From positions 1-17,217 of the forward strand of contig JALLAP010000352.1 in the NCBI GenBank assembly GCA_036939355.1: a stretch of DNA of 17,217 nucleotides. The letters run 5' to 3'. Every line of letters starts with the position of its first letter. Position 1 is the stretch's first letter. Source of the DNA: Thalassiosira profunda. Its lineage: Eukaryota; Bacillariophyta; Thalassiosirophyceae; Thalassiosirales; Thalassiosiraceae. Shown one piece after another: positions 1 to 7,197 of the stretch. Position numbers and translations under genes: made by a program. The notes below the pieces were generated by a model, which was given only the letters and a program-made list of their open reading frames with translations, did no database searches and was not told the DNA's origin.

Positions 1-2
1 GT

Positions 3-1028
3 GCGGCGGCGGGCGAAAGTGGCGGGGAAGCGGTCTCCAACGCCGACAATGTTGGCGAGGTGCGTACGGTACTATGTGGGGTTGTCGTGCGTCATGCATG
101 CTCTTTGTCTCGAGACCCCTCACACCCTCCAAAACGAACTGAAGGGTGGCAAGGGAGGGGGGAGTAGTGATGGCAGTGACAACACAAAGGTATGTGTGAA
201 GTTGTGCAAAAGTGTCGTAGTGATTCGACACCTCACCCCCCTCAAACAACCACACTTACTTGGGACTGAAGGTTGGCCAAAGTAGGAAACGGAATGTCAG
301 CCCGGTGGCAAAGGTATAGTACTTGCGGTCCTAGGGTTGGCGTTTCAACGCGTGCCAGAGTTGGCGTTTCAACAACGTGCAACTCACACTCTCTTTTCCA
401 ATTGATACAATACCAAAATCCCGCAGGAGGCAACCAAGGCAACCACAAAGAGTGGCGACAGCAAGAAGAAGGCAAATGGCAATAAGAGCGAGTCGAAGAA
501 GAGGAAGAAGAGCGAGGTATGATTTGTGGATGTTTGTATGTCGGCGTTTCACACAGCTTACAATACCCCCGTCCTATCTCACGGAAGGAGAAGGCCCCTG
601 CACGGAAGAAGAAGACGACGACGAAGGAGCCGGAGGAGGAGGAGGAGGAGGAGGCTGAAGCAGGCAGCGAGGAGGTAGAAGATTCTTATGCAGTCGTGGA
701 GAAAATCAAGGACGTCGACAGACAATTTTACCGAATCTGGTGAGTGTGTGGTACTATGGTCCTTACCTTTCAACGCTGTGCAGAGTGGTGTCCTTATGAG
801 AACGTGTCACTCTCAGCTCTCAATGAGATTCATGCCATCGCGAAAAAGAAGAAGCAACTCGAGAATAAGGAGAAGAAGAAACAAAAGAGGTGAGTGGCGA
901 CCCTGCTTCCAGCGAGCAATTAAGCAATTCCCTCAAAAGTTGGTCTCCCAATACTAACCTACATCGTACTCTGCCACACTTACATACAGCAAGAACAAAA
1001 GGCGCTAGGCCCATCAGCCCAGCATGTG
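3..1028 (+). CDS. Probable multi-exon Lys/Glu-rich protein, 5'-partial, family not recognised
   Basis: Seen: short open blocks on + end at donor-like GT sites and join without changing frame. Proposed exons are 3-59, 115-189 (or 145-189), 272-313, 427-516 and 588-739; the first four junctions are all phase 0. Blocks 4 and 5 are very rich in Lys/Arg and then Glu, with a seven-residue Glu run, followed by SYAVVEKIKDVDRQFYRI, which only faintly recalls a chromo-like strand. Two further candidate exons are 786-889 (starts WCPYENVSL, ends in a Lys-rich helix) and 990-1028, but canonical donors at 740 and 890 put both out of phase by one base. So the gene may end near 740 as a TGA across the junction, use unusual donors, or be degenerate. 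The composition suggests a nuclear, nucleic-acid-associated, partly disordered protein; no function is assigned. The gene starts before the window. Confidence 0.35.
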
Positions 1029-1339
1029 GTGAGTGTCCGGATAGGCTTGCAACTCTTCGCAGCTTTGTTCCCAGCTGACATGAATCCTCCTCCCCACACA
1101 CATCGCTTTGCAACTATGTCTGCAACTCGTTCGCCACAACATGACGCTGCCATTGACACGAATCGCCGCACATCCAAGCTGTGCTGGGACGGTGAACAAC
1201 ATGTACGTTGGCATCGTAGCGCACAGGGGACACTTTTAGTGGGTGAGTCTACAACGCGCGTATGGATACCGTCGCTTGCAATAACGGGTGTCTCACATCA
1301 TGCCTACACAAACGGTGTTCCTCCTTCGTCGCTGTGCAG

Positions 1340-1480
1340 GGGGCGGGTAATATCGTTCGTGTAGCAAGTGCGGCAGGCCAAGGTGTGGCTGTGGGAGTGT
1401 GGGCATTGGGTGGGGCCTGGGGACTGGGGGATCGATTTCATGTAAACGCAGGGGGTCAGGGGGTGCAATCGCGGGGATAG
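1340..1480 (+). other. Possible terminal exon, Gly/Val-rich
   Basis: An open stretch begins directly after a pyrimidine-rich CTGTGCAG acceptor-like site and runs 46 codons in phase 0 to a TAG at 1478-1480. It encodes a Gly/Ala/Val-rich tail. It could be the last exon of the gene to its left, but the sequence between 1029 and 1339 offers no convincing connecting exon; a 16-nt stretch at 1227-1242 between an acceptor and a GTGAGT donor does not keep frame. Chance remains a good alternative. Confidence 0.15.
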
Positions 1481-1778
1481 GCGGTTCTACGACGATGCGA
1501 ATGTGACCCGGTGTCGAATTGGCGAATATCGGCGATTTCGAAACTGCGTTCGGGGAAAGCGAGAGTAAATCCACGTGCGTAGGAACTCGTATTAGACAAT
1601 TTGAACCGTCGGATTTGCAAACGGATATTCGCCGTAGGTTCCGCAGCGTGGAGGACTCATATATTTCCCCGCCCGCAGTTTCGCGGTAGGTTCTTACATG
1701 CGTTGGAATCCATATCCACGCAGGGCAGTAAATTCACCGTATACTCGTGGCCACGTATGTCCGCGGTATATGATCGGA

Positions 1779-1808
1779 CTAATTTAGACAGTACGAAGAC
1801 TAAATTAG
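1779..1808. repeat. Inverted repeat, 9-bp arms
   Basis: CTAATTTAG (1779-1787) and CTAAATTAG (1800-1808) are exact reverse complements separated by 12 bases. The pairing extends by two further bases with one mismatch. No function is evident. Confidence 0.5.
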
Positions 1809-1857
1809 CCAGCACAAATCCGTATATCCCCCGTACAAACGCCTGGCAGATACCGAC

Positions 1858-2050
1858 GTATGTTCGAGGTAAATAAACGTACTATTCCTACGCATGTAAG
1901 TGACTTTTGGACCCGACCAACGACTTTCTGTATATTCGAGGTACATAGACCCACGCGAGGGAAGCAAGACGGGAGTCCACACTAAATGGGACTACGAAGG
2001 GACATAAAGGGACGTATATACGAGTACTCCCGAACATACCACGAATATAC
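1858..2050. repeat. Three dispersed copies of a 14-bp motif
   Basis: GTATGTTCGAGGTA at 1858-1871, GTATATTCGAGGTA at 1930-1943 (72 bp on, same strand) and TACCACGAATATAC at 2037-2050 (inverted, one mismatch to the second copy). The two direct copies share further A-rich flank. They mark the segment as repeat-derived; no family is recognised. Confidence 0.45.
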
Positions 2051-2070
2051 ATGGTAATTTCGTCTGCAGT

Positions 2071-2452
2071 GAAGTTGGGATCAAACCTCCGCTGCAAACC
2101 AATCATCAACTTCACGCCCGCCTCGTTGCACGCATTGATGGCCTCCACAGTCTCGGCCAAGTCAGTGGCAATAGGCTTTTCACAGAAAACGTGCTTGCCA
2201 TTGGCCGCGCACGCCTTGATCTGGTCAGCGTGGAACTGCGAGGGAGAGCAGATCCAAACTGCATCGACCTCGGGATCAGTGATCACCTCCATCGCATCAG
2301 AGGTGAACTTTGGCACTCCGAACTCCTTGGCGGCTGAACGATCGAAACATCCGAGTGAGTGCTACATGTTGAAACACGTTGCGATTATATTCACATCATG
2401 TATGTGTGCACCTACCTTTCTCCGCCTTGGACACCGTCGGGTTGGACACAAC
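2071..2452 (-). pseudogene. 3' part of broken second inositol-dehydrogenase-like gene
   Basis: On the minus strand this is a second copy of the dehydrogenase at 7736-9151. It holds the last 37 bases of exon 1 (2452-2416, VSNPTVSKAEK), an intron (2415-2334, donor GTAGGT, acceptor TTCAG) in the same place and phase as the intact gene's intron, and the start of exon 2 (2333-2072). Over about 87 residues of exon 2 it differs from the intact protein at only two positions (Glu for Asp, Phe for Tyr), while many third codon positions differ. It keeps the Lys of the EKP motif. Homology stops abruptly at 2071 after RRFDPNF, so the catalytic Asp/His region and the C-terminal domain are gone. The 5' part of exon 1 lies 4.75 kb away at 7198-7412, beyond the inserted retroelement. 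Confidence 0.9.
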
Positions 2453-2587
2453 CAAAGAGATTTGAAGCCAGAGGCCTATCGATCGTCGTGGCTCTCTCCA
2501 AAACGCAGATCAGAGACGTGTTGGCTTTGGAATCATATGCTAAGATGATTCTCCCCTCGCCCGATCCCGTATCGGCGATGATGCTTC
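2453..2587 (-). repeat. Split direct repeat B2 (element 3' terminus)
   Basis: 134 bp (2454-2587) identical to 2851-2984. Its outer end is the junction with the broken host gene. On the minus strand it ends in AAATCTCTTTG before the host sequence resumes. Confidence 0.93.
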
Positions 2588-2711
2588 AGGGTGGGTTTGG
2601 GGGGATTTTTTACTATCTAATCGGCTCGTCGAGATTCGAGACGAGACGTCCGGGGGTCAACCAAGGCGAGACCTCCGAAATGACACTGCAGCCAATAAAT
2701 TTCAAACTCCC

Positions 2712-2850
2712 AATTTCATTTGCGTCGCTGTCCAAACTTGGGGCTGCAAATTTGCTCGTAAGATATGCCTGAGCAAATTTCCAACTTGTAGCCCCACCAG
2801 TTTGCCCACCTCTCGTCCCACGACACTCCTCTCGTCGGCCTCCAAACAGC
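2712..2850 (-). repeat. Split direct repeat A2 (internal copy)
   Basis: 139 bp identical to 7059-7197. It directly abuts B1, so the B1/A2 boundary reproduces what an end-to-end junction of a circular form would look like. It contains a strong hairpin. Confidence 0.93.
2734..2803. repeat. Hairpin inside repeat A2
   Basis: Perfect 10-bp arms AAATTTGCTC (2748-2757) and GAGCAAATTT (2771-2780) enclose 13 bases. Outer arms AAACTTGGGGCT (2734-2745) and AGCCCC...AGTTT (2790-2803) pair with a small interruption. The same structure recurs in A1, so it belongs to the element and may be a recombinase binding region or an RNA structure used in replication (inference). Confidence 0.6.
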
Positions 2851-2984
2851 AAAGAGATTTGAAGCCAGAGGCCTATCGATCGTCGTGGCTCTCTCCAAAA
2901 CGCAGATCAGAGACGTGTTGGCTTTGGAATCATATGCTAAGATGATTCTCCCCTCGCCCGATCCCGTATCGGCGATGATGCTTC
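2850..2984 (-). repeat. Split direct repeat B1 (internal copy)
   Basis: Identical over 134 bp to B2. It lies just downstream of the recombinase frame's stop codon (3014-3016) and touches A2 without spacer. Confidence 0.93.
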
Positions 2985-3013
2985 CGCCATCAATGTACCA
3001 AAGCATCTCACGC

Positions 3014-4241
3014 TCAAGCGTGAAGCGCAAGCGCGGGAAGACGGGCTCGCCGAGCCAAGTCACCACCAACATTTCTCCTTGTCTCTGCGTTGTCCGGATG
3101 ATTGCGCTGGCGTGGGTCGAGGTGTGATACCCTCGGAGCAAGGTCAGGCACGTGGAAAAACGTCTCAACTTCGAGCATTCGCTTCGATACGTTGTGGCTG
3201 AACTGCTCCACCTGCTTTCTGATGTATCGAAGGAAAGCGTCGCTCGACCACCGCCCGATCATCATGATCGTGTACACTGGGCACTGGCCGAGGTACATTG
3301 CCATCGCGGCGCCCGAGCGGATCGAGTGCGTGCCGATGTCCTCCTTCTTGATGCCCAGCGATTCTTCTCCAACTGATACGACTGCCGCTCGAAGGGCGTC
3401 CACCACTTCTTTCGATGTGATGTGCTCGATTCGGCCGTATCTCCACACGGCCGAGACTGGGGTGTCGGCGGTTGCGCCAGGATACCCCAGGATGCGTCGT
3501 ACCACGGCTGCCCACTGCTTGACGGGGCACAAAAGAATGTCGCCGGACGCCATGTGTGTCACTGTGTCTTCTTTTTCGTCCTTCTTTTGCCATTCAAAGG
3601 TGACTGCGACACTGTCAGCCATGTGCAAGAAGGGGCTGTTGTGAGGAAGCGCCCTTCCTCCGCGGAAAAAGCGGATGTTGCGAAGGCGGAGAATCGACGT
3701 GCGTCTCTTCTCCGCCTGCGGGACCTTTAAGTATTCGCTCGAGCGACATGCGAAGAAAAATGGCTGCGACGGTTAGCTGAGCGATCGCTCGATTCGTCTC
3801 CGTGAGCAGCCGTTTTGCCAGCTCTCGCAGTACAATCACTGGGAGAGCTTTTTGCTGGACTGGGTTGGGGTCTTCGTTTCGCATCCCTCGGAAGAGCCGC
3901 GATAAAAGTCGGCCAAGCTCACCGTCCTCGTCCTTGGTCGGGTTGGCTCGGTCGAAGTCCCGGAAGGTCTGAGATACAAATGAGATGGAATTTCTGACTG
4001 TGCCCTCAACCAGGGTATCATAAGATGGCCCCGAATATCTTGCGTGCCTGATAGCCATGGCAAAAGCTCCGAGGAGCTTGATTCGTTGGGCTCTGGTGAA
4101 GCCGTCGAGGAAGGGGTCGTCCTCGAGGCCGACGGACTTGACCCAGATCTCCCATCGGTGCCACGCCCGAGCTTGGTCCTCGTGTGTTTTTCCCGTAACT
4201 GCTCCTTCACGGGTAGCTTCAGCAGCAGCGAGGTCAGCCAC
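3014..4241 (-). pseudogene. Tyrosine recombinase of the retroelement, broken by one frameshift
   Basis: Minus-strand recombinase in two frames. The first open part (4241-3615 as a frame) carries a helical N-terminal core-binding-like region (AWHRWEIWVKSVGLEDD, then LLGAFAMAIRHARYSG). The second part, whose homology starts near 3760, carries ACRSSEYLKV with the first catalytic Arg (codon 3743-3745), a KKDEKED...LCPVKQW stretch, the HxxR box THSIRSG (near 3316-3330) and IGRWSSDAFLRYIR with the Tyr nucleophile near 3224. The frame must change by one base at a run of five A at 3756-3760 (+ strand), where a conserved-looking block is cut. It is either inactivated or a sequencing error. Product if intact: integrase-like recombinase inserting a circular DNA copy without target duplication. 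No ATG opens the frame: the start at 4241 is GTG and the frame is open further upstream, where TTTGCAG|G near 4288 could be a splice acceptor. The 5' half overlaps the reverse transcriptase frame. Confidence 0.85.
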
Positions 4242-6916
4242 GAGCTGATTTCGTTCGGCAGTGGTACTATCTCGAAGTGATCTGGAACCTGCAAAGGGGC
4301 GTGAGTGCGTAAGATGTGTTCAAGTTCATCGTCGTCTCGATCGTCGTCCCGAGTGAGAGCGTCCGCCACCACGTTGTCTTTTCCTCGGAACCACTGGCTG
4401 TAGTCTCTTATCTCGTGCTGGATGAGACGTGCAGCGTGGCTGCGCGCCACCTCGATGCGGATGGTGGCTTGGATCGGGTCCTCGTCGTCCTCCTTGAAGT
4501 TTGTCTTGCGGGCCCAGCCCTCGGACGTCGAGCTGTCCGTCATGGAGAGCGAGCAGTCGCCGGCCTTCAGCCGGCCGGCCAAGATATCGATCCAGGGAGT
4601 TATAATCGAGGCGAGGTCGAGGTGCTCCAGCAAGTTGTTGGAGGCGCGGAAAAGGCACTCCTCGGGCAGGTAGATCCGCCAAGCGAAGCCCTCGTGGCTG
4701 TATCCTCCCAGGCCGTGCGGGCACGAGTCCGACCGATACACGTGCGTCGGCTTCCTGTACGAGATCAGGTTCATGCTGATCCCGCGCCGCGCCTTTTCCA
4801 GGAAGACGAGCATCAGCTTGAGATCGTCGGTGCACTTGTCGTCGAGCTTGATTTGCCGCTTCTTTTTGGCTCGGAATTGCAGCTCTCGGAGACGGCTGAG
4901 GAAGTGCTTGATGTGCGGGATCACCATGCCCGTGTGCACGAGACGTCCGACGTTCACCTCCAGCTCCTTGGCCGTGGAGGTGCCCCTCGACAGGATTTCG
5001 TTGATTGCAGTCGTCCAAGCGACGTACTTGTTCTCGGGCAGGGCGACCGTCAGCCGTCGGAAATCGAAGAGCCAGCCGAGGATCGTCTTGGTTTCCTCGC
5101 ATCTCGCCTCGGCAATCAATTTGGCGAGAGCGGCCATATCCTCGCGCGGGATCGGCTCGTCCTCGTGCTTCGGGCGGGCGGCAACGTGGATTGCCAAGAG
5201 TATCGCTCGCTCGAGACGCAGCGCGTTGTCGCCCATATCCACCGTGATACCGATGGTATCATCGATGAACACGTCGGCCGCGCCTCGAGGGTCTGCAGGG
5301 ATGTCCACGATGAGCTCTCGGCCCTCGGCGTAGGGTACGTCCTCGTCCAGGAGGAGCTTCGGCGGCACTAGCTCTGGTCGAGGGGCGTGCAGCGCTCGAG
5401 GCTCCCACTTGTCGCAGCGAAGGATTTCGTTTGCAAGATCGCAGATGGACTCTGAGATGCAGCCCCATTCATAAGGGCCCGCAGTTCCCCCGAAAGTCTG
5501 ACGCAACGCCACGATTGCCAGATTGAGGTCTGGCAGCTGTGTCACTGTCTGGACTGATGTCTCTGGACTGATGTGGCACCGCCGATACGCCGACTTGTAG
5601 TCGATTTTGCTCGCGAGGATTGGGACTCCCGGGAACTTGCGTCGAAGCTGGACTGCTCGATTGATGATGCGCATCAAGCAGTAGCCGTAGCGGCACGGCT
5701 GCAGCTCGTCCTTGTTCGTCCTCGCGTTCACCGACGAGCCGACGTCCCACTTGAAGCTCTGGTCGTGCGTGAGGCCGTCCTTCTCGATGATGCGGCCGCA
5801 CTCGTCGATCGAGTTTTGCTTTTGGATGTTCATCGGGGCGATGATTGCCCCCGGCAAGCGCTTGATTTTGGAGAGCGGGAGGACGAGGGCGTAGCCGTGT
5901 ACAACGTCCTTCTCGACTAGCTGTCGGAGAAGGGCTGGCTGCTCCGTCGCTCCTTTGTGGTTTCCAAAGGCAAGGGCTTGGTCGAGATCCTTCGCTCGGC
6001 TCTCAAAATCGAGCTCTTCCAGTGGCCAGTGCGAGCCCCGCAAGAGGATCGCCTTGAAGCGCTGCCAGAGCGGGTGGCGTCCGAAGACGCCCTCGAGCAC
6101 TGCCACCTCGCGGAATTCCGAGCCGGGGCCCAAAGGCGAGTGCTTTTGGGCCTCGATGGCTCGCCCAAGGTCCATGCCGTGCTTGCTCAACACGCAAAAG
6201 TTCTTCTGTGCCGCTTGCTCGCTCAGCTCAAAGCTGAAATCCGGGGCCTCGGGCCTTCTACTGTCCGTTCGGATCACCTCCTCGATTGCAGAGACCAGGT
6301 CGACTGGCCAATACGTTTCTGCGTCCGGGAGGAGGTGAGGGGCTGAGTGCGTTGATCGCTCGGACGGGCGATTGCTCAGCTGTCGTTTTCGTTTGGTGCT
6401 CGGTTGTCGTGGCCCCTCGGCGTGGATAGTTGCACCGATGGGGTCTGCCGGCCTGGTGCACGGTGGCCGTGGCCCCTCGACGTGCGTAGTTGCGCCGATG
6501 GGGTCTGCCGTGCGGGTGGTACTCGACTGGCTGATATCGGGCCGGTCTTTCCCTGGACGCTTTCGCGTGACGAGAGTGCACATCATGTGTCTCTCGCCCT
6601 CGTCCCGGACGTTGTTTCGCTCCGACGAGTGGTGATTGGGCTGGAACTCGCTCTCCGACTCCATCGCACGCTCGGCGGACGCGCTCTCTCTCGGGGACGT
6701 GCGACCGATCGATCCGTCAGGTTGCAACTTACCTAGAAGCTCGTCGAACTGCTGCAAAGCTCTCGCTTCGCTTCTCGCCCGACGCTGCTCGCCGGCGGCT
6801 CCTTCCGCTTCCGCCGGTAGCTCCGCTCCGTCGATGTTCGATTGGATCGTTCCGTCGCCGCTTCGATGCACCACAATCTCGTCTTCGTTGTTCGGATTCG
6901 TCCTTGCGCGGTGCAA
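3836..6916 (-). CDS. Retroelement reverse transcriptase/RNase H polyprotein
   Basis: A 1026-codon open frame; the first ATG is at 6664 (codon 85), and everything upstream has only a TTG at 6916, so the true start is 6664 or further upstream by splicing. Numbering from 6916: a low-complexity Ser/Arg/Glu region (1-200) with a 20-residue tandem repeat; reverse transcriptase (about 240-660) with palm motif A ASKIDYKSAYRR (Asp439) and motif C VFIDDT (Asp552, Asp553); RNase H (about 720-860) with YRSDSCPHGLGG (Asp730), Glu764, SMTDSS (Asp794) and NVVADALTR (Asp852). These acidic residues are all present, so the enzyme looks catalytically intact. It copies the element RNA into DNA. No protease or DDE integrase is seen, consistent with a recombinase-type retrotransposon. 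The last ~135 codons overlap the recombinase frame and have no recognisable domain. Confidence 0.9.
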   Translation of the reverse strand: MHRARTNPNNEDEIVVHRSGDGTIQSNIDGAELPAEAEGAAGEQRRARSEARALQQFDELLGKLQPDGSIGRTSPRESASAERAMESESEFQPNHHSSERNNVRDEGERHMMCTLVTRKRPGKDRPDISQSSTTRTADPIGATTHVEGPRPPCTRPADPIGATIHAEGPRQPSTKRKRQLSNRPSERSTHSAPHLLPDAETYWPVDLVSAIEEVIRTDSRRPEAPDFSFELSEQAAQKNFCVLSKHGMDLGRAIEAQKHSPLGPGSEFREVAVLEGVFGRHPLWQRFKAILLRGSHWPLEELDFESRAKDLDQALAFGNHKGATEQPALLRQLVEKDVVHGYALVLPLSKIKRLPGAIIAPMNIQKQNSIDECGRIIEKDGLTHDQSFKWDVGSSVNARTNKDELQPCRYGYCLMRIINRAVQLRRKFPGVPILASKIDYKSAYRRCHISPETSVQTVTQLPDLNLAIVALRQTFGGTAGPYEWGCISESICDLANEILRCDKWEPRALHAPRPELVPPKLLLDEDVPYAEGRELIVDIPADPRGAADVFIDDTIGITVDMGDNALRLERAILLAIHVAARPKHEDEPIPREDMAALAKLIAEARCEETKTILGWLFDFRRLTVALPENKYVAWTTAINEILSRGTSTAKELEVNVGRLVHTGMVIPHIKHFLSRLRELQFRAKKKRQIKLDDKCTDDLKLMLVFLEKARRGISMNLISYRKPTHVYRSDSCPHGLGGYSHEGFAWRIYLPEECLFRASNNLLEHLDLASIITPWIDILAGRLKAGDCSLSMTDSSTSEGWARKTNFKEDDEDPIQATIRIEVARSHAARLIQHEIRDYSQWFRGKDNVVADALTRDDDRDDDELEHILRTHAPLQVPDHFEIVPLPNEISSWLTSLLLKLPVKEQLREKHTRTKLGRGTDGRSGSSPSASRTTPSSTASPEPNESSSSELLPWLSGTQDIRGHLMIPWLRAQSEIPSHLYLRPSGTSTEPTRPRTRTVSLADFYRGSSEGCETKTPTQSSKKLSQ
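6411..6520 (-). repeat. 60-bp tandem repeat in the polyprotein's N-terminal region
   Basis: Two adjacent 60-bp units (6411-6470 and 6471 onward, both starting GGCCCCTCG). On the minus strand they encode a twice-repeated 20-residue block containing ADPIGAT-H-EGPR. It lies in the disordered region before the reverse transcriptase and keeps frame. Confidence 0.8.
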
Positions 6917-7058
6917 GGCTTGGGGGTTGGGGGGCAGAGCAGTTGCGCCCCCGGTCGCCTCGTCTCACACTGTAGGCCTCGGTTCTGGGCCCTCCCGCGG
7001 GCCGGCGGGGGACCAGGGATGCGGAAATGGGAAATCGGGAGGGGCTTAGAAAGTTTGA

Positions 7059-7197
7059 AATTTCATTTGCGTCGCTGTCCAAACTTGGGGCTGCAAATTT
7101 GCTCGTAAGATATGCCTGAGCAAATTTCCAACTTGTAGCCCCACCAGTTTGCCCACCTCTCGTCCCACGACACTCCTCTCGTCGGCCTCCAAACAGC
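7059..7197 (-). repeat. Split direct repeat A1 (element 5' terminus)
   Basis: 139 bp identical to A2 at 2712-2850. It forms the 5' end of the element on the minus strand, beginning CTGTTTGGAGG after the shared TG. It carries the same hairpin (7081-7150; perfect arms 7095-7104 and 7118-7127) and probably includes the element's promoter (inference). Confidence 0.93.

Larger units (their letters stand above)
1481..2070. other. Gene-free segment with degenerate short repeats
   Basis: 590 bp without a supportable gene on either strand; a minus-strand frame that enters from the truncated dehydrogenase copy is only read-through. The segment is richer in words such as CGTATATAC, ATATTCG and GTAGGTTC than its surroundings. 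It contains a 14-bp motif in three copies, a 9-bp perfect inverted repeat, and a longer-range inverted pair (CTTACATGCGT near 1694 against ACGCATGTAAG near 1891). It abuts the exact point where homology of the dehydrogenase pseudogene stops (2071), so it may be a non-coding mobile element or the product of a deletion junction. Confidence 0.5.

Noticed and set aside
1888..2316. Apparently complete 142-codon dehydrogenase-like protein on the minus strand
   Set aside because: Its first codon is a GTG inside exon 2, and its tail past 2071 is read-through into unrelated sequence; it is part of the broken duplicate.
2716..3168. 150-codon minus-strand frame spanning B1 and A2
   Set aside because: Out of frame with the recombinase and composed of repeat sequence; no domain.
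3102..3644. 180-codon open frame on the plus strand
   Set aside because: Antisense to the recombinase catalytic region.
4316..5371. Long open frame (351 codons) on the plus strand
   Set aside because: Antisense to the reverse transcriptase/RNase H frame, which has all catalytic motifs; composition is that of a mirror frame in GC-rich DNA.
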